Origin: Nesterenkonia sphaerica
Lineage (GTDB): Bacteria > Actinomycetota > Actinomycetes > Actinomycetales > Micrococcaceae
Assembly: GCF_005771565.1 (NCBI RefSeq)
Contig: NZ_VAWA01000003.1
Location: 62,001 to 126,000, forward strand
Direction: 5' to 3'
DNA: 64,000 bases
Part shown: in pieces, positions 44,594 through 52,438 of the stretch
Position numbering within the stretch: position 1 is the first letter of the stretch
Layout: each line of letters starts with the position of its first letter
Notes under the pieces: generated by a model
Seen by the model: only the letters and a program-made list of their open reading frames with translations
Database searches by the model: none
Told to the model about the DNA's origin: nothing
Translations under genes and position numbers: made by a program

Positions 44594-45447
44594 CCGAGGC
44601 AGTTCCCCAAGAGGTTGGCGTCCTGGGCGGCGGTCGCATGGGCTCGGGTATTGCCCATGCCTTCATCGTGGCGGGCGCACAGCGGGTCACGGTGGTGGAG
44701 GTCAACGACGACGCCGCCGCTGCCGCGCATGAGCGCATCCTCGCCGACCTGCGCTCCAGCCTGGATCGCGGAAAAATCAGCGGGGACCTTGCTCAGTGGG
44801 CGTCAGTGCTGCAAGTCTCGACCGACTTTGCGGTCTTCGCTGACTGCTCGCTGGTGGTCGAAGCGGTTCCGGAGAAGTGGGAGCTGAAGGTGTCCTCCCT
44901 GCAGCAGGTGGAAGCTCACCTGGCAGAGACCGCGTGGCTGGCCACCAACACGTCCTCGATGTCGGTGACGGAGCTGGGCAACACGCTGCGGCGGCCCGAG
45001 AGGTTCTGCGGACTGCACTTCTTCAACCCGGTGCCTGCCTCGAAGCTGGTGGAGGTGGTCCGTGGTGAGCGCACGCACAGCGACCTTCCCGCACTGGCGC
45101 GCACATGGGTGGAAGCTCTGGGGAAGACCCCCGTGGTGGTCAACGACGCCCCTGGCTTCGCCTCCTCCCGGCTCGGGGTGGCGATCGGCCTCGAAGCGAT
45201 TCGCATGGTGGAAGAAGGGGTGGCCTCCGCCGAGGACATCGACAACGCGATGGTGCTGGGTTACAAGTACCCCATCGGACCGCTCGCGCTGACCGACATT
45301 GTTGGCCTTGATGTGCGGCTGGGGATCGCGGAGTACCTGCACTCCACCCTGGGCGAGCGGTTCGCCCCTCCGCAGCTGATGCGCGATATGGTCGCCCGCG
45401 GCGAACTGGGGCGCAAGACCGGCAAGGGGTTCTACTCCTACGAGTAG
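44590..45447 (+). CDS. paaH: 3-Hydroxyadipyl-CoA dehydrogenase
   Basis: The 285-residue enzyme oxidises 3-hydroxyadipyl-CoA to 3-oxoadipyl-CoA. The NAD fold starts VGVLGGGRMGSGIAHAFIVAG; VVEAVPEKWELKVSSLQQVE, NTSSMSVTEL, GLHFFNPVPASKLVEVV and NDAPGFASSRLGVAIGLEAIR follow. The C-terminus ends LGRKTGKGFYSYE as in the family. The single-domain length (about 285) matches Hbd/PaaH of Gram-positive bacteria. It ends the operon, before a terminator. Confidence 0.92.
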   Translation: MTEAVPQEVGVLGGGRMGSGIAHAFIVAGAQRVTVVEVNDDAAAAAHERILADLRSSLDRGKISGDLAQWASVLQVSTDFAVFADCSLVVEAVPEKWELKVSSLQQVEAHLAETAWLATNTSSMSVTELGNTLRRPERFCGLHFFNPVPASKLVEVVRGERTHSDLPALARTWVEALGKTPVVVNDAPGFASSRLGVAIGLEAIRMVEEGVASAEDIDNAMVLGYKYPIGPLALTDIVGLDVRLGIAEYLHSTLGERFAPPQLMRDMVARGELGRKTGKGFYSYE

Positions 45448-45452
45448 GCCCT

Positions 45453-45470
45453 CCGCCGCTTGCGCGGCGG
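45453..45470 (+). terminator. Terminator after paaH
   Basis: CCGCCGC-TTGC-GCGGCGG is a perfect seven-bp G+C stem with a four-base loop, five bases after the paaH stop. Confidence 0.65.
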
Positions 45471-45510
45471 CCCTGCCACCTCTGAGGCTGCACCGGCCCT
45501 GCTCCAGCGT

Positions 45511-45576
45511 GTGACCCCGCCTTATCGGATCTACCCCTGGCTATAGCGCAGGGTCATCCTGGTAAGGCGGGGTCAC
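45511..45576. terminator. Long structured hairpin between converging paaH and hpa operon
   Basis: GTGACCCCGCCTTA (45511-45524) and TAAGGCGGGGTCAC (45563-45576) are perfect 14-base arms. The 38-base interior pairs further as GGAT/ATCC and ACCC/GGGT. It lies 17 bases after the stop of the minus-strand hydroxylase gene and probably ends the hpa operon. Its length and layered pairing are unusual for a simple terminator. Confidence 0.6.
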
Positions 45577-45592
45577 ATGCGGCTCGGCAGGT

Positions 45593-47488
45593 TCAGCCGG
45601 CGGATTCGGTGAAGATCCCGGCGAAAAACTCTGCCAGAGCGGCGGTGTCCGTCAGCGGCAGCACATGTGCCACGTACTGATCCGGCCGCACCACCACCAC
45701 GGCTCCGGAGCGGCTGATGCTGCGCTGCTCGAAGATATTGTGCTCCGGGTCCACGGCGAAAACATTGTTGAAGTCCCGCAGGCGGAAGGGCCCGACCTCG
45801 GGCAGGAACAGCGCCGGGGCGTCCAGCACTTCGAACTCCGTGTGCCGCTGCTGATACACCGCTTTGATGTCGAACAGCGAATTGGTGTCCGCCCCCGTGG
45901 GGGTGTGCCTGCGCACCGGCGACTCAGGCGATTCCGCCATCCATGCCGCCCACTCGGTCAGTGCCGACGCCTGCCCGGCTGCAGGCTGATCCGCGAAAGC
46001 GTAGATGCGCCAGCGGCCGTCTGCTTCAGCCAAGTGCCCCAGGTGCAGCGGGTTGGTGTCGCAGACGCGCACCACCTTCTCAGACTTGAAACGTTTGCCG
46101 ACTGTGAAGCCTGCGGCCAATTCCTGGTGGTCGGCCTTGCCGGTGATCATGGAGGGCTGGTATTCGGTCATGAAGCCGGCGGGGAACTCAAAGGTCTTGT
46201 CGTAGAACTCTTCAAGCTCTGCGGGGTCGTCGAACTCCTCGGGCCGCTTGGCCATCATGGTTGACCATTCCCGGTCAAAGTCGATGAGGTTCTGGGCCAC
46301 CACCTGGCGCTCTTCGGAATAGGTCGCCAGCAGCGATTCAGGGCTGCGGCCGGTGACCACCTGCCCGAGCTTCCAGCCGATGTTGAAGCCGTCCTGCATG
46401 GAGACATTCATCCCTTGACCGGCCTTCGCACTGTGGGTGTGGCAGGCGTCTCCGGCGATGAAGACCCGAGGGGTGCGTTCGCCGGTGAGCTCGGCCGGGA
46501 CGTCGTCGAACTTGTCAGTGAGGCGATGGCCGACCTCGTAGACACTGTTCCAAGCCACATGCCGGACGTCGACGGTGTAGGGGTGGAGGATGGCATTGGC
46601 CTTCTGCACAATCTCGTCCAGGGTGGTCTTGCGGATCTCACGTGCCCGCTCGGGGCTCACCTCACCGAGATCAACGTACATCCGGAAGAGGTGCCCGCCC
46701 TCGCGGGGAATGAGCAGGATCGAGCCGCCGGACTGCGACTGGATGGCGCATTTGAGCCGGATGTCGGGGAAGTCGGTCCGGGCCAGTACGTCCATGACCC
46801 CCCAGGCGTGATTGGCCTGTTTGCCCTCCAGGCTGCGGCCAATGGCGGTGCGCACGCCGCTTCGGGCACCATCGGCTCCGAGCACGTACTTGGCCCGGAT
46901 GGTGCGTTCCTCGCCCTCCCGCTCTGCGGAGGTGTGGCGCACCCGCACCTCAACCGGGTACTCCCCCTCGCCGGTGACCTGGAGGTCGAGGAACTCAATG
47001 CCGTAGTCGGGGCGCATTCGGCTCGGTGAGTTGGCCATGAATTCCGCAAAATAGTCCAAGATTCGGGCCTGGTTCACGATCAGGTGGGGGAACTCTGAGA
47101 CTCCCTGCGGGTCATCGACCTTCTGGGCGGACCGCGCAATATGGGCGGGGTTGGCGGGGTCGGGCTTCCAGAATGCCATTTCCGTCAGGTGGAAGGCCTC
47201 GGTGATGAGCCGCTCGGCGAAGCCGAAGGCCTGGAAGGTCTCCACACTGCGGGCCTGGATGCCGTCGGCCTGGCCGACTTCCAGCCGCGCGGGCCGACGC
47301 TCGATGATCCGGGTGTGCACCTCGGGGTACTGGGAGAGCTGGGCGGCGGCGATCATTCCGGCAGGTCCGCTGCCGACGATCAGCACGTCCATCTGGTCCG
47401 GCAGCTCAGCCGGACGGTCCTTCCCGATGCCGGCCACCGGCTGGATTCTTGGGTCGGTGGAGACATAACCGTGGTGGTGGAACTGCAT
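45593..47488 (-). CDS. FAD-dependent aromatic hydroxylase (MobA/phenol 2-monooxygenase type)
   Basis: The 631-residue flavin monooxygenase begins MQFHHHGYVSTDP, like 3-hydroxybenzoate 4-monooxygenase (MobA) proteins. It has the FAD motif VLIVGSGPAGMIAAAQ (residues 35-50), the ADGARSGVRTAIG motif and FIAGDACHTHSAKAGQGMN. About the last 170 residues form the thioredoxin-like domain of the phenol hydroxylase group. It is the last gene of the homoprotocatechuate operon, ten bases after hpaI. By analogy with MobA, 3-hydroxyphenylacetate to 3,4-dihydroxyphenylacetate is my best guess; 4-hydroxyphenylacetate is also possible. NAD(P)H use is assumed from the family. Confidence 0.82.
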   Translation of the reverse strand: MQFHHHGYVSTDPRIQPVAGIGKDRPAELPDQMDVLIVGSGPAGMIAAAQLSQYPEVHTRIIERRPARLEVGQADGIQARSVETFQAFGFAERLITEAFHLTEMAFWKPDPANPAHIARSAQKVDDPQGVSEFPHLIVNQARILDYFAEFMANSPSRMRPDYGIEFLDLQVTGEGEYPVEVRVRHTSAEREGEERTIRAKYVLGADGARSGVRTAIGRSLEGKQANHAWGVMDVLARTDFPDIRLKCAIQSQSGGSILLIPREGGHLFRMYVDLGEVSPERAREIRKTTLDEIVQKANAILHPYTVDVRHVAWNSVYEVGHRLTDKFDDVPAELTGERTPRVFIAGDACHTHSAKAGQGMNVSMQDGFNIGWKLGQVVTGRSPESLLATYSEERQVVAQNLIDFDREWSTMMAKRPEEFDDPAELEEFYDKTFEFPAGFMTEYQPSMITGKADHQELAAGFTVGKRFKSEKVVRVCDTNPLHLGHLAEADGRWRIYAFADQPAAGQASALTEWAAWMAESPESPVRRHTPTGADTNSLFDIKAVYQQRHTEFEVLDAPALFLPEVGPFRLRDFNNVFAVDPEHNIFEQRSISRSGAVVVVRPDQYVAHVLPLTDTAALAEFFAGIFTESAG

Positions 47489-47497
47489 GTGATCTCC

Positions 47498-48310
47498 TCA
47501 GGTGCCGGACGGCAGTTCGGCCGCCGGCGTGGTGGGCTGGTCAATGAAGTCTGCGGCGAGTTTCTCGGAGCCGCGGGCCATCAGGACGACGTCGGCCCCG
47601 ACAAGAATCCAGCGGGCGCCAGCGGCGGCGTAGTCGTGGGCGGCGCTGGGGTCGAAGGCGTTGACTCCAGCGGGTTTCCCGGCGGCGTCGATCTGCGCGA
47701 AGGCGCTCTTGACCGCAGAGACCACATCCGGGTGCGTCTGCTGGCCGAGCAGACCCATGGAGGCCGCTAAGTCACTGGGGCCGAGCAGGACGCCGTCGAT
47801 GCCCTCCACTGCTGCGATCTCGGCGGTATTGGCCAGGCCTTCTTGGGTTTCGATCTGGACAAATACGCACACGTGCTCTGCCGCCTCCTGCACGTAGTTT
47901 GGCACCCGGTTCCACCGCCCGGAGCGCGCCAGCGCACTACCGACCCCTCTGATTCCGCGTGGAGGGTACTGGACCATCGCTGCGATCTGCGCCGCCTGCT
48001 CAGCGGTGGAGACCATCGGCACCAAGAGGTTCTGCACCCCGAGGTCCAGGACCTGCTTGATGATGACCGGATCGCCCGCAGGCACCCGCACCATGACGGA
48101 AGTGGGGTACCCGGAAGCGGCGTGCAGCTGGGCGAGCACCGAGTCCAGGCCGTTGGGTGCATGCTCCATATCGATGAGCAGCATGTCCAAGCCGGAGCCA
48201 GCCATGATCTCAGCCGCGACCGCAGATCCGGAGCTGACCCATCCGCCGTAGAGGGGGCGTTGGGCCTGGGAGAGCTCGTACGCGAAGGTGGGGTTCAGCT
48301 GAAGCGGCAT
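47498..48310 (-). CDS. hpaI: 4-Hydroxy-2-oxoheptane-1,7-dioate aldolase
   Basis: The 270-residue class II aldolase splits 4-hydroxy-2-oxoheptanedioate into pyruvate and succinate semialdehyde. Family blocks are YGGWVSSGSAVAAEIMAGSG, LLIDMEHAPN, RVPAGDPVIIKQVLDLG, VQIETQEGLANTAEIAAVEG and the metal aspartate in LGPSDLAASMGLLGQ. The ATG at 48310 lies inside the end of hpaH (16-base overlap). A GTG at 48340 is a possible earlier start. Confidence 0.92.
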   Translation of the reverse strand: MPLQLNPTFAYELSQAQRPLYGGWVSSGSAVAAEIMAGSGLDMLLIDMEHAPNGLDSVLAQLHAASGYPTSVMVRVPAGDPVIIKQVLDLGVQNLLVPMVSTAEQAAQIAAMVQYPPRGIRGVGSALARSGRWNRVPNYVQEAAEHVCVFVQIETQEGLANTAEIAAVEGIDGVLLGPSDLAASMGLLGQQTHPDVVSAVKSAFAQIDAAGKPAGVNAFDPSAAHDYAAAGARWILVGADVVLMARGSEKLAADFIDQPTTPAAELPSGT

Positions 48311-49080
48311 GTCACCGTTCCCATCGTGCCGTAATCGCACAGGACAGTGTCACCGGATTCCACCCACATGGGCCGGGTGAAGGAGCCGGCGAGAATGATC
48401 TCCCCGGCGGCCAGCGAGTCGCCATGAGCGGCGAGCTTATTGGCCAGCCACACCACACCGTTGGCTGGATGGTTCAGCACCGCCGCGGCCACCCCGGACT
48501 CCTCAATGGTCTCGTTGCGGTACAGCAACGCCGAGACCCAGCGCAGGTCAATGTCCTGGGGCCTGACCGGGTTTCCGCCGTAGACCATGGCTCCCATGGC
48601 CGCATTGTCACTGATGGTGTCCACAATGGTCCGGTTCTGCATCTCAATCCGAGAGGAGAGAATCTCCAGCGCGGGGATGACGTAGTCCGTGGCGTCGATG
48701 ACGTCGAAGACCGTCACCTCAGGGCCGGCGAGCGCTTTGCCGAGCACGAAGGCCAGCTCCACTTCAATGCGAACATTGGAGAACCGGCTGTGGTCAATCA
48801 CCGAACCGTTCTCGTAGACCATGTCAGCGAAGATCGCGCCGTAATCGGGTTCTGTGATGCCGGTGGCGGCCTGCATGACTTTGGAGGTCAGCCCGATCTT
48901 GCGTCCCACCGGCCTTCGTCCGGCCTCGACTCCGCGGCGGCGCCATTCATTCTGTACCGCGTAGGAGTCCTCGATGGTCATCTCCGGGTGGCGGGCGGTC
49001 AGCAGGGGGACCGTGGTCCGGCTCCGTTCGGCCCGGGCGAGTTCGTCGGCGATAGATGTGATGGTCTCTTTGCTCAGCAT
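48295..49080 (-). CDS. hpaH: 2-Oxohept-4-ene-1,7-dioate hydratase
   Basis: The 261-residue enzyme of the FAH-related hydratase group (HpaH/MhpD) adds water to 2-oxohept-4-enedioate. Blocks include TIEDSYAVQNEWRRRG, GRKIGLTSKVMQAATGI, EPDYGAIFADM, RIEVELAFVLGKAL (metal-binding glutamates) and VLNHPANGVVWLANKLA. GAGGAGCC seven bases upstream sets the ATG at 49080, ten bases after hpaD. It precedes hpaI with overlap. Confidence 0.92.
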   Translation of the reverse strand: MLSKETITSIADELARAERSRTTVPLLTARHPEMTIEDSYAVQNEWRRRGVEAGRRPVGRKIGLTSKVMQAATGITEPDYGAIFADMVYENGSVIDHSRFSNVRIEVELAFVLGKALAGPEVTVFDVIDATDYVIPALEILSSRIEMQNRTIVDTISDNAAMGAMVYGGNPVRPQDIDLRWVSALLYRNETIEESGVAAAVLNHPANGVVWLANKLAAHGDSLAAGEIILAGSFTRPMWVESGDTVLCDYGTMGTVTCRFS

Positions 49081-49090
49081 ATTGGCTCCT

Positions 49091-50197
49091 CTACAGCTGG
49101 TGGCCGAGCTTGTACTCGCCCTGTTTCCACTCCGGGAGAGATTCCTCGTCGTCCTTGCGGGTGTAGGAGAACCCGTCGGCGCCGATGGTGACGTCCATCT
49201 CGGAGTCATCGGTGCGTTCGGTGGTCGCCACAGGGTTGCCGTCGAGGTCCAGCACGGTGGAGGCTTCGGTGTACCAGGAGGGCACCACTGGATTGCCCCA
49301 CCAGTCGCGGCGCTGGTTGTCGTGCACATCCCAGGTCACCACCGGGTTGTCCGGGTCGCCGGTGTAGTAGTCCTGGGTGTAGATCTCAATACGGTGCCCG
49401 TCCGGGTCCCGCAGGTAGAGGTAGAACGCGTTGGAGACTCCGTGGCGCCCGGGGCCCCGCTCAATCCGGTCCGAGAGCCGCAGCGCGCCGAGCTTGTCGC
49501 AGATGGCCAGAATGTTGTGCTTTTCGTGGGTCGCGAAGGCGACGTGGTGCATGCGCGGGCCTGCCCCACCGGTCATGGCGGTATCATGCACCGTCGGTTT
49601 GCGGCGCATCCAGGCGGCATAGGTGGTGCCGGCCTGGTCCTGAATGTCTTCGGTGACGCGGAAGCCCAGATCCTCCATGTACCCCACAGCTTTCGGCACA
49701 TCAGGGGTGACCTGGTTGAAGTGGTCCAGGCGCACCAGCGCACCGGGGGTATAGAGGTCGTAGCGCCACGCCAACCGGTCCACGTGGTCCACGTCGTAGA
49801 AGAACTCGTAGGGGAAGCCCAGGGGGTCTTGGACGCGCACGGAATCCCCGATGCCTCTGACGAACCCGTCCTTCTTCCGCCGCACCGGGCAGCCCAGTTC
49901 GGCGTAGAACGCTTCGGCTTTGTCGAGCTCCTCGGGGCTGCGCACGCGGTAGGAGAACGCGGCCACGGCGGCCGCCTCGCCCTGCCGCAGGACCAGGTTG
50001 TGGTGGATGAACTCCTCCATGGAGCGCAGGTAAATGGCGTCGTCGTCCTCATAGGTGACCACCAGGTTCAATACGTCCACGTAGAAGTCGCGGGAACGCT
50101 TCAGATCGGTGACCACCAGCTCCATGTAGGCGCAGCGGAGAATATCGGGCGCCGGAGCCTTCGGGGTGGGAATGGCGGCAGCGGTGGGGTCAGTCAT
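49091..50197 (-). CDS. hpaD: 3,4-Dihydroxyphenylacetate (homoprotocatechuate) 2,3-dioxygenase
   Basis: The 368-residue extradiol dioxygenase opens the ring of homoprotocatechuate. It is of the vicinal-oxygen-chelate type like the Brevibacterium iron enzyme HPCD and the Arthrobacter manganese enzyme MndD. With a +4 offset to HPCD, the metal ligands are His159, His218 and Glu271, the acid-base histidine is His204 (PTVHDTA), and Trp196 and Tyr261 are in place. AAGGA eight bases upstream favours the ATG at 50197. Iron and manganese forms cannot be told apart by sequence. Confidence 0.95.
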   Translation of the reverse strand: MTDPTAAAIPTPKAPAPDILRCAYMELVVTDLKRSRDFYVDVLNLVVTYEDDDAIYLRSMEEFIHHNLVLRQGEAAAVAAFSYRVRSPEELDKAEAFYAELGCPVRRKKDGFVRGIGDSVRVQDPLGFPYEFFYDVDHVDRLAWRYDLYTPGALVRLDHFNQVTPDVPKAVGYMEDLGFRVTEDIQDQAGTTYAAWMRRKPTVHDTAMTGGAGPRMHHVAFATHEKHNILAICDKLGALRLSDRIERGPGRHGVSNAFYLYLRDPDGHRIEIYTQDYYTGDPDNPVVTWDVHDNQRRDWWGNPVVPSWYTEASTVLDLDGNPVATTERTDDSEMDVTIGADGFSYTRKDDEESLPEWKQGEYKLGHQL

Positions 50198-50231
50198 GTC
50201 GGGCATCCTTGCTCAGTCATGGCGGGGGGTC

Positions 50232-51737
50232 TCAGTCAGCTTTTCCGAAAACGGGGTTGTGCACCTCGCCGAGGTTGATGTGCACTGCCTGCTGGTCGGT
50301 GTAGAAGTCTATGGAGCGGTAACCACCCTCATGACCCAGACCCGAGGCCTTCACCCCGCCGAAGGGGGTGCGCAGGTCGCGGACATTATTGGAGTTCAGC
50401 CACACCATTCCGGCCTCGACGGCCTGGGCGAAGTTGTGGGAGCGTTTCAGATCGTTGGTCCAGACATAAGCAGCCAGACCGTACTTGGTGTTGTTCGCCA
50501 ACTCCAGAGCTTCAGCTTCGGTGTCGAAGGCAGTGATGGCGACCACCGGACCGAAGATCTCCTCCTGGAAAATACTGGCCTCGGGGGCGACGTCGGCAAA
50601 CACTGTAGGGGCAATGAAATTACCCGTCTCGTAGCCCTCCGGCCGGCGCCCGCCAGCCACAAGGCGACCTTCAGACTTGCCCTTTTCGACGTAACTCATC
50701 ACCTTGTCGAAGTGCTCGGGGTGGACCAGGGCCCCGACCTCCGTCTCGGGTTCGTGGGGCAGCCCGACTTTGACGCGCTCGGCCTGGGCGGCATAACGTT
50801 CGACGAATTCGTCGTAGACGCTGCGTTCGACCAGAATGCGCGAACCAGCTGTGCAGCGTTCCCCGTTGAGTGAGAAGACGCCGAAAATTGTGGCGTTGAC
50901 GGCGGCCTCGAGGTCCGCGTCTGCGAAGACGATGGCAGGTGACTTGCCGCCGAGCTCCATGGACAGGCCCTTCAAATGCGGTGCCGAGTTGGCGAAGATC
51001 AGCTGCCCGGTGCTGGACTCTCCGGTGAAGGAGATCAGCGGGACCTCCGGGTGCTTCACCAGGGCATCGCCGGCTTCCTCACCGATACCGTTGACCAGGT
51101 TGAACACGCCCCGGGGAAGCCCAGCCTCTTCGAAGATACCGGCCCACAGCCCAGCAGAGAGGGGGGTGAACTCAGCAGGCTTGAGCACCACAGAGTTTCC
51201 GGTGGCCAGCGCTGGTCCCAGTTTCCAGCTCTCCAGCATGAAGGGGGTGTTCCAGGGGGTGATCAGGCCGGCGACTCCGATCGGCTTGCGATTAACGTAG
51301 TTGATCTGCCGTCCCGGCACTTTGTACGTGTCGTCGGCCTGGGCGACGATCAGGTCGGCGAAGAATCGGAAGTTCTCGGCTGCACGGCGCGCCTGGCCCA
51401 GCGCCTGGGTGATCGGCAGGCCGGTGTCGAAGGACTCCAGCTCGGCCAGCCGGTCGCCGCGGCTCTCCACCAGGTCGGCGATGCGGTGCAGCACCTTGGA
51501 CCGCTGCCGGGGCAGGGACTGGGACCAGGTGCCCTCCCGGAAGGTGCGCTGCGCCACCGCCACCGCCCGGTCGATGTCGGCCGTCTTCCCAGCCGATGCC
51601 TGGATGTAGGTCTCATTGGTCACAGGGTTGAGCACATCGAAGGTCGCACCGTCTGCTGAGTCGACAAACTCGCCGTCGATGTAGTGCCGGATGCGCTCGG
51701 GCAGCTGCGCCGGTGTGTGGGTTTCGTACTGGGCCAT
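50232..51737 (-). CDS. hpaE: 5-Carboxymethyl-2-hydroxymuconate semialdehyde dehydrogenase
   Basis: The 501-residue aldehyde dehydrogenase oxidises the ring-cleavage product of HpaD. It carries PWNTPFMLESWKLGPALATG, SFTGESSTGQLIF, the general base in SMELGGKSPAIVF and the nucleophile in NGERCTAGSRILVE. Length and the RQINYVNRKPIGVAGLI segment fit HpaE. It lies between the GntR gene (32 bases) and hpaD (34 bases) in the operon. Confidence 0.94.
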   Translation of the reverse strand: MAQYETHTPAQLPERIRHYIDGEFVDSADGATFDVLNPVTNETYIQASAGKTADIDRAVAVAQRTFREGTWSQSLPRQRSKVLHRIADLVESRGDRLAELESFDTGLPITQALGQARRAAENFRFFADLIVAQADDTYKVPGRQINYVNRKPIGVAGLITPWNTPFMLESWKLGPALATGNSVVLKPAEFTPLSAGLWAGIFEEAGLPRGVFNLVNGIGEEAGDALVKHPEVPLISFTGESSTGQLIFANSAPHLKGLSMELGGKSPAIVFADADLEAAVNATIFGVFSLNGERCTAGSRILVERSVYDEFVERYAAQAERVKVGLPHEPETEVGALVHPEHFDKVMSYVEKGKSEGRLVAGGRRPEGYETGNFIAPTVFADVAPEASIFQEEIFGPVVAITAFDTEAEALELANNTKYGLAAYVWTNDLKRSHNFAQAVEAGMVWLNSNNVRDLRTPFGGVKASGLGHEGGYRSIDFYTDQQAVHINLGEVHNPVFGKAD

Positions 51738-51769
51738 GGTGGTGCTCCTTGTGGCGAGGGGTCAGGGGG

Positions 51770-52438
51770 TCAGTGGCCTTGTTCCCGAAAGGCCTCGACG
51801 GTGCGCCACTTGTGGTGACGGACGGTCATCTCTATCTGGGTGGGGTCGGCGTTCTGCCGCAGCAGCTGCAGGATCTCGTCGTGCTCCTCCACTGAGCGCG
51901 GGGCCCGCTCGGGCACAAAGCTGAAGGTGGAGCTGCGCAGCCCGGCCATGGTGCTCCATCCGCGATCCACCAACGTCCCGATGTAGGCGTTCGGGCAGCG
52001 GGCGTAGAGGATGCGGTGAAATTTTTCATTCAGTCTGGTGAAGACAGCGGGATCGAAATTCTGCAGCGCGCTGCGCATCTGGTCGTTGACTGCTTCGGCG
52101 GTGGCGATGTCCTCTGCGGTGAGATGAGGCAGCGACAGCACCGTGGCGGCTCCCTCCAAGACACCGAGGGCCTGCATGGCCTCGACGTATTCGTTCTCCT
52201 GGACCATGGCCACCCGAGCGCCGACATTGCGTTCGAATTCCACCAGCCCCTCGGCCTCGAGCCGACGGATCGCTTCACGGACCGGCACAGTGCTCACCGC
52301 CAGCTCTGCAGCGATGCTGCTCAGCACCAGACGGTAACCCGGGTTGAAGTCGCGGGCCAGGATACGTTCACGTATCCACTCATAGGTCCGCTGCGATTTG
52401 CTCGCCGACTCTGGGAGCTCTCCCGTCACTGCGCTCAA
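51770..52438 (-). CDS. GntR-family (FCD) regulator of the hpa operon
   Basis: The 222-residue regulator has an N-terminal winged helix (LVLSSIAAELAVSTVPVREAIRRLEAEGLVEF in two parts) and an FCD helical ligand domain with the metal-type residues in FTRLNEKFHRILYARCPN and a later HDEILQLL. Its start overlaps the stop of the FAH-RraA gene by four bases, so it is translated from the operon mRNA and probably regulates that operon through the operator at 53944-53955. The effector is unknown, presumably an aromatic acid or a pathway intermediate. Confidence 0.88.
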   Translation of the reverse strand: MSAVTGELPESASKSQRTYEWIRERILARDFNPGYRLVLSSIAAELAVSTVPVREAIRRLEAEGLVEFERNVGARVAMVQENEYVEAMQALGVLEGAATVLSLPHLTAEDIATAEAVNDQMRSALQNFDPAVFTRLNEKFHRILYARCPNAYIGTLVDRGWSTMAGLRSSTFSFVPERAPRSVEEHDEILQLLRQNADPTQIEMTVRHHKWRTVEAFREQGH

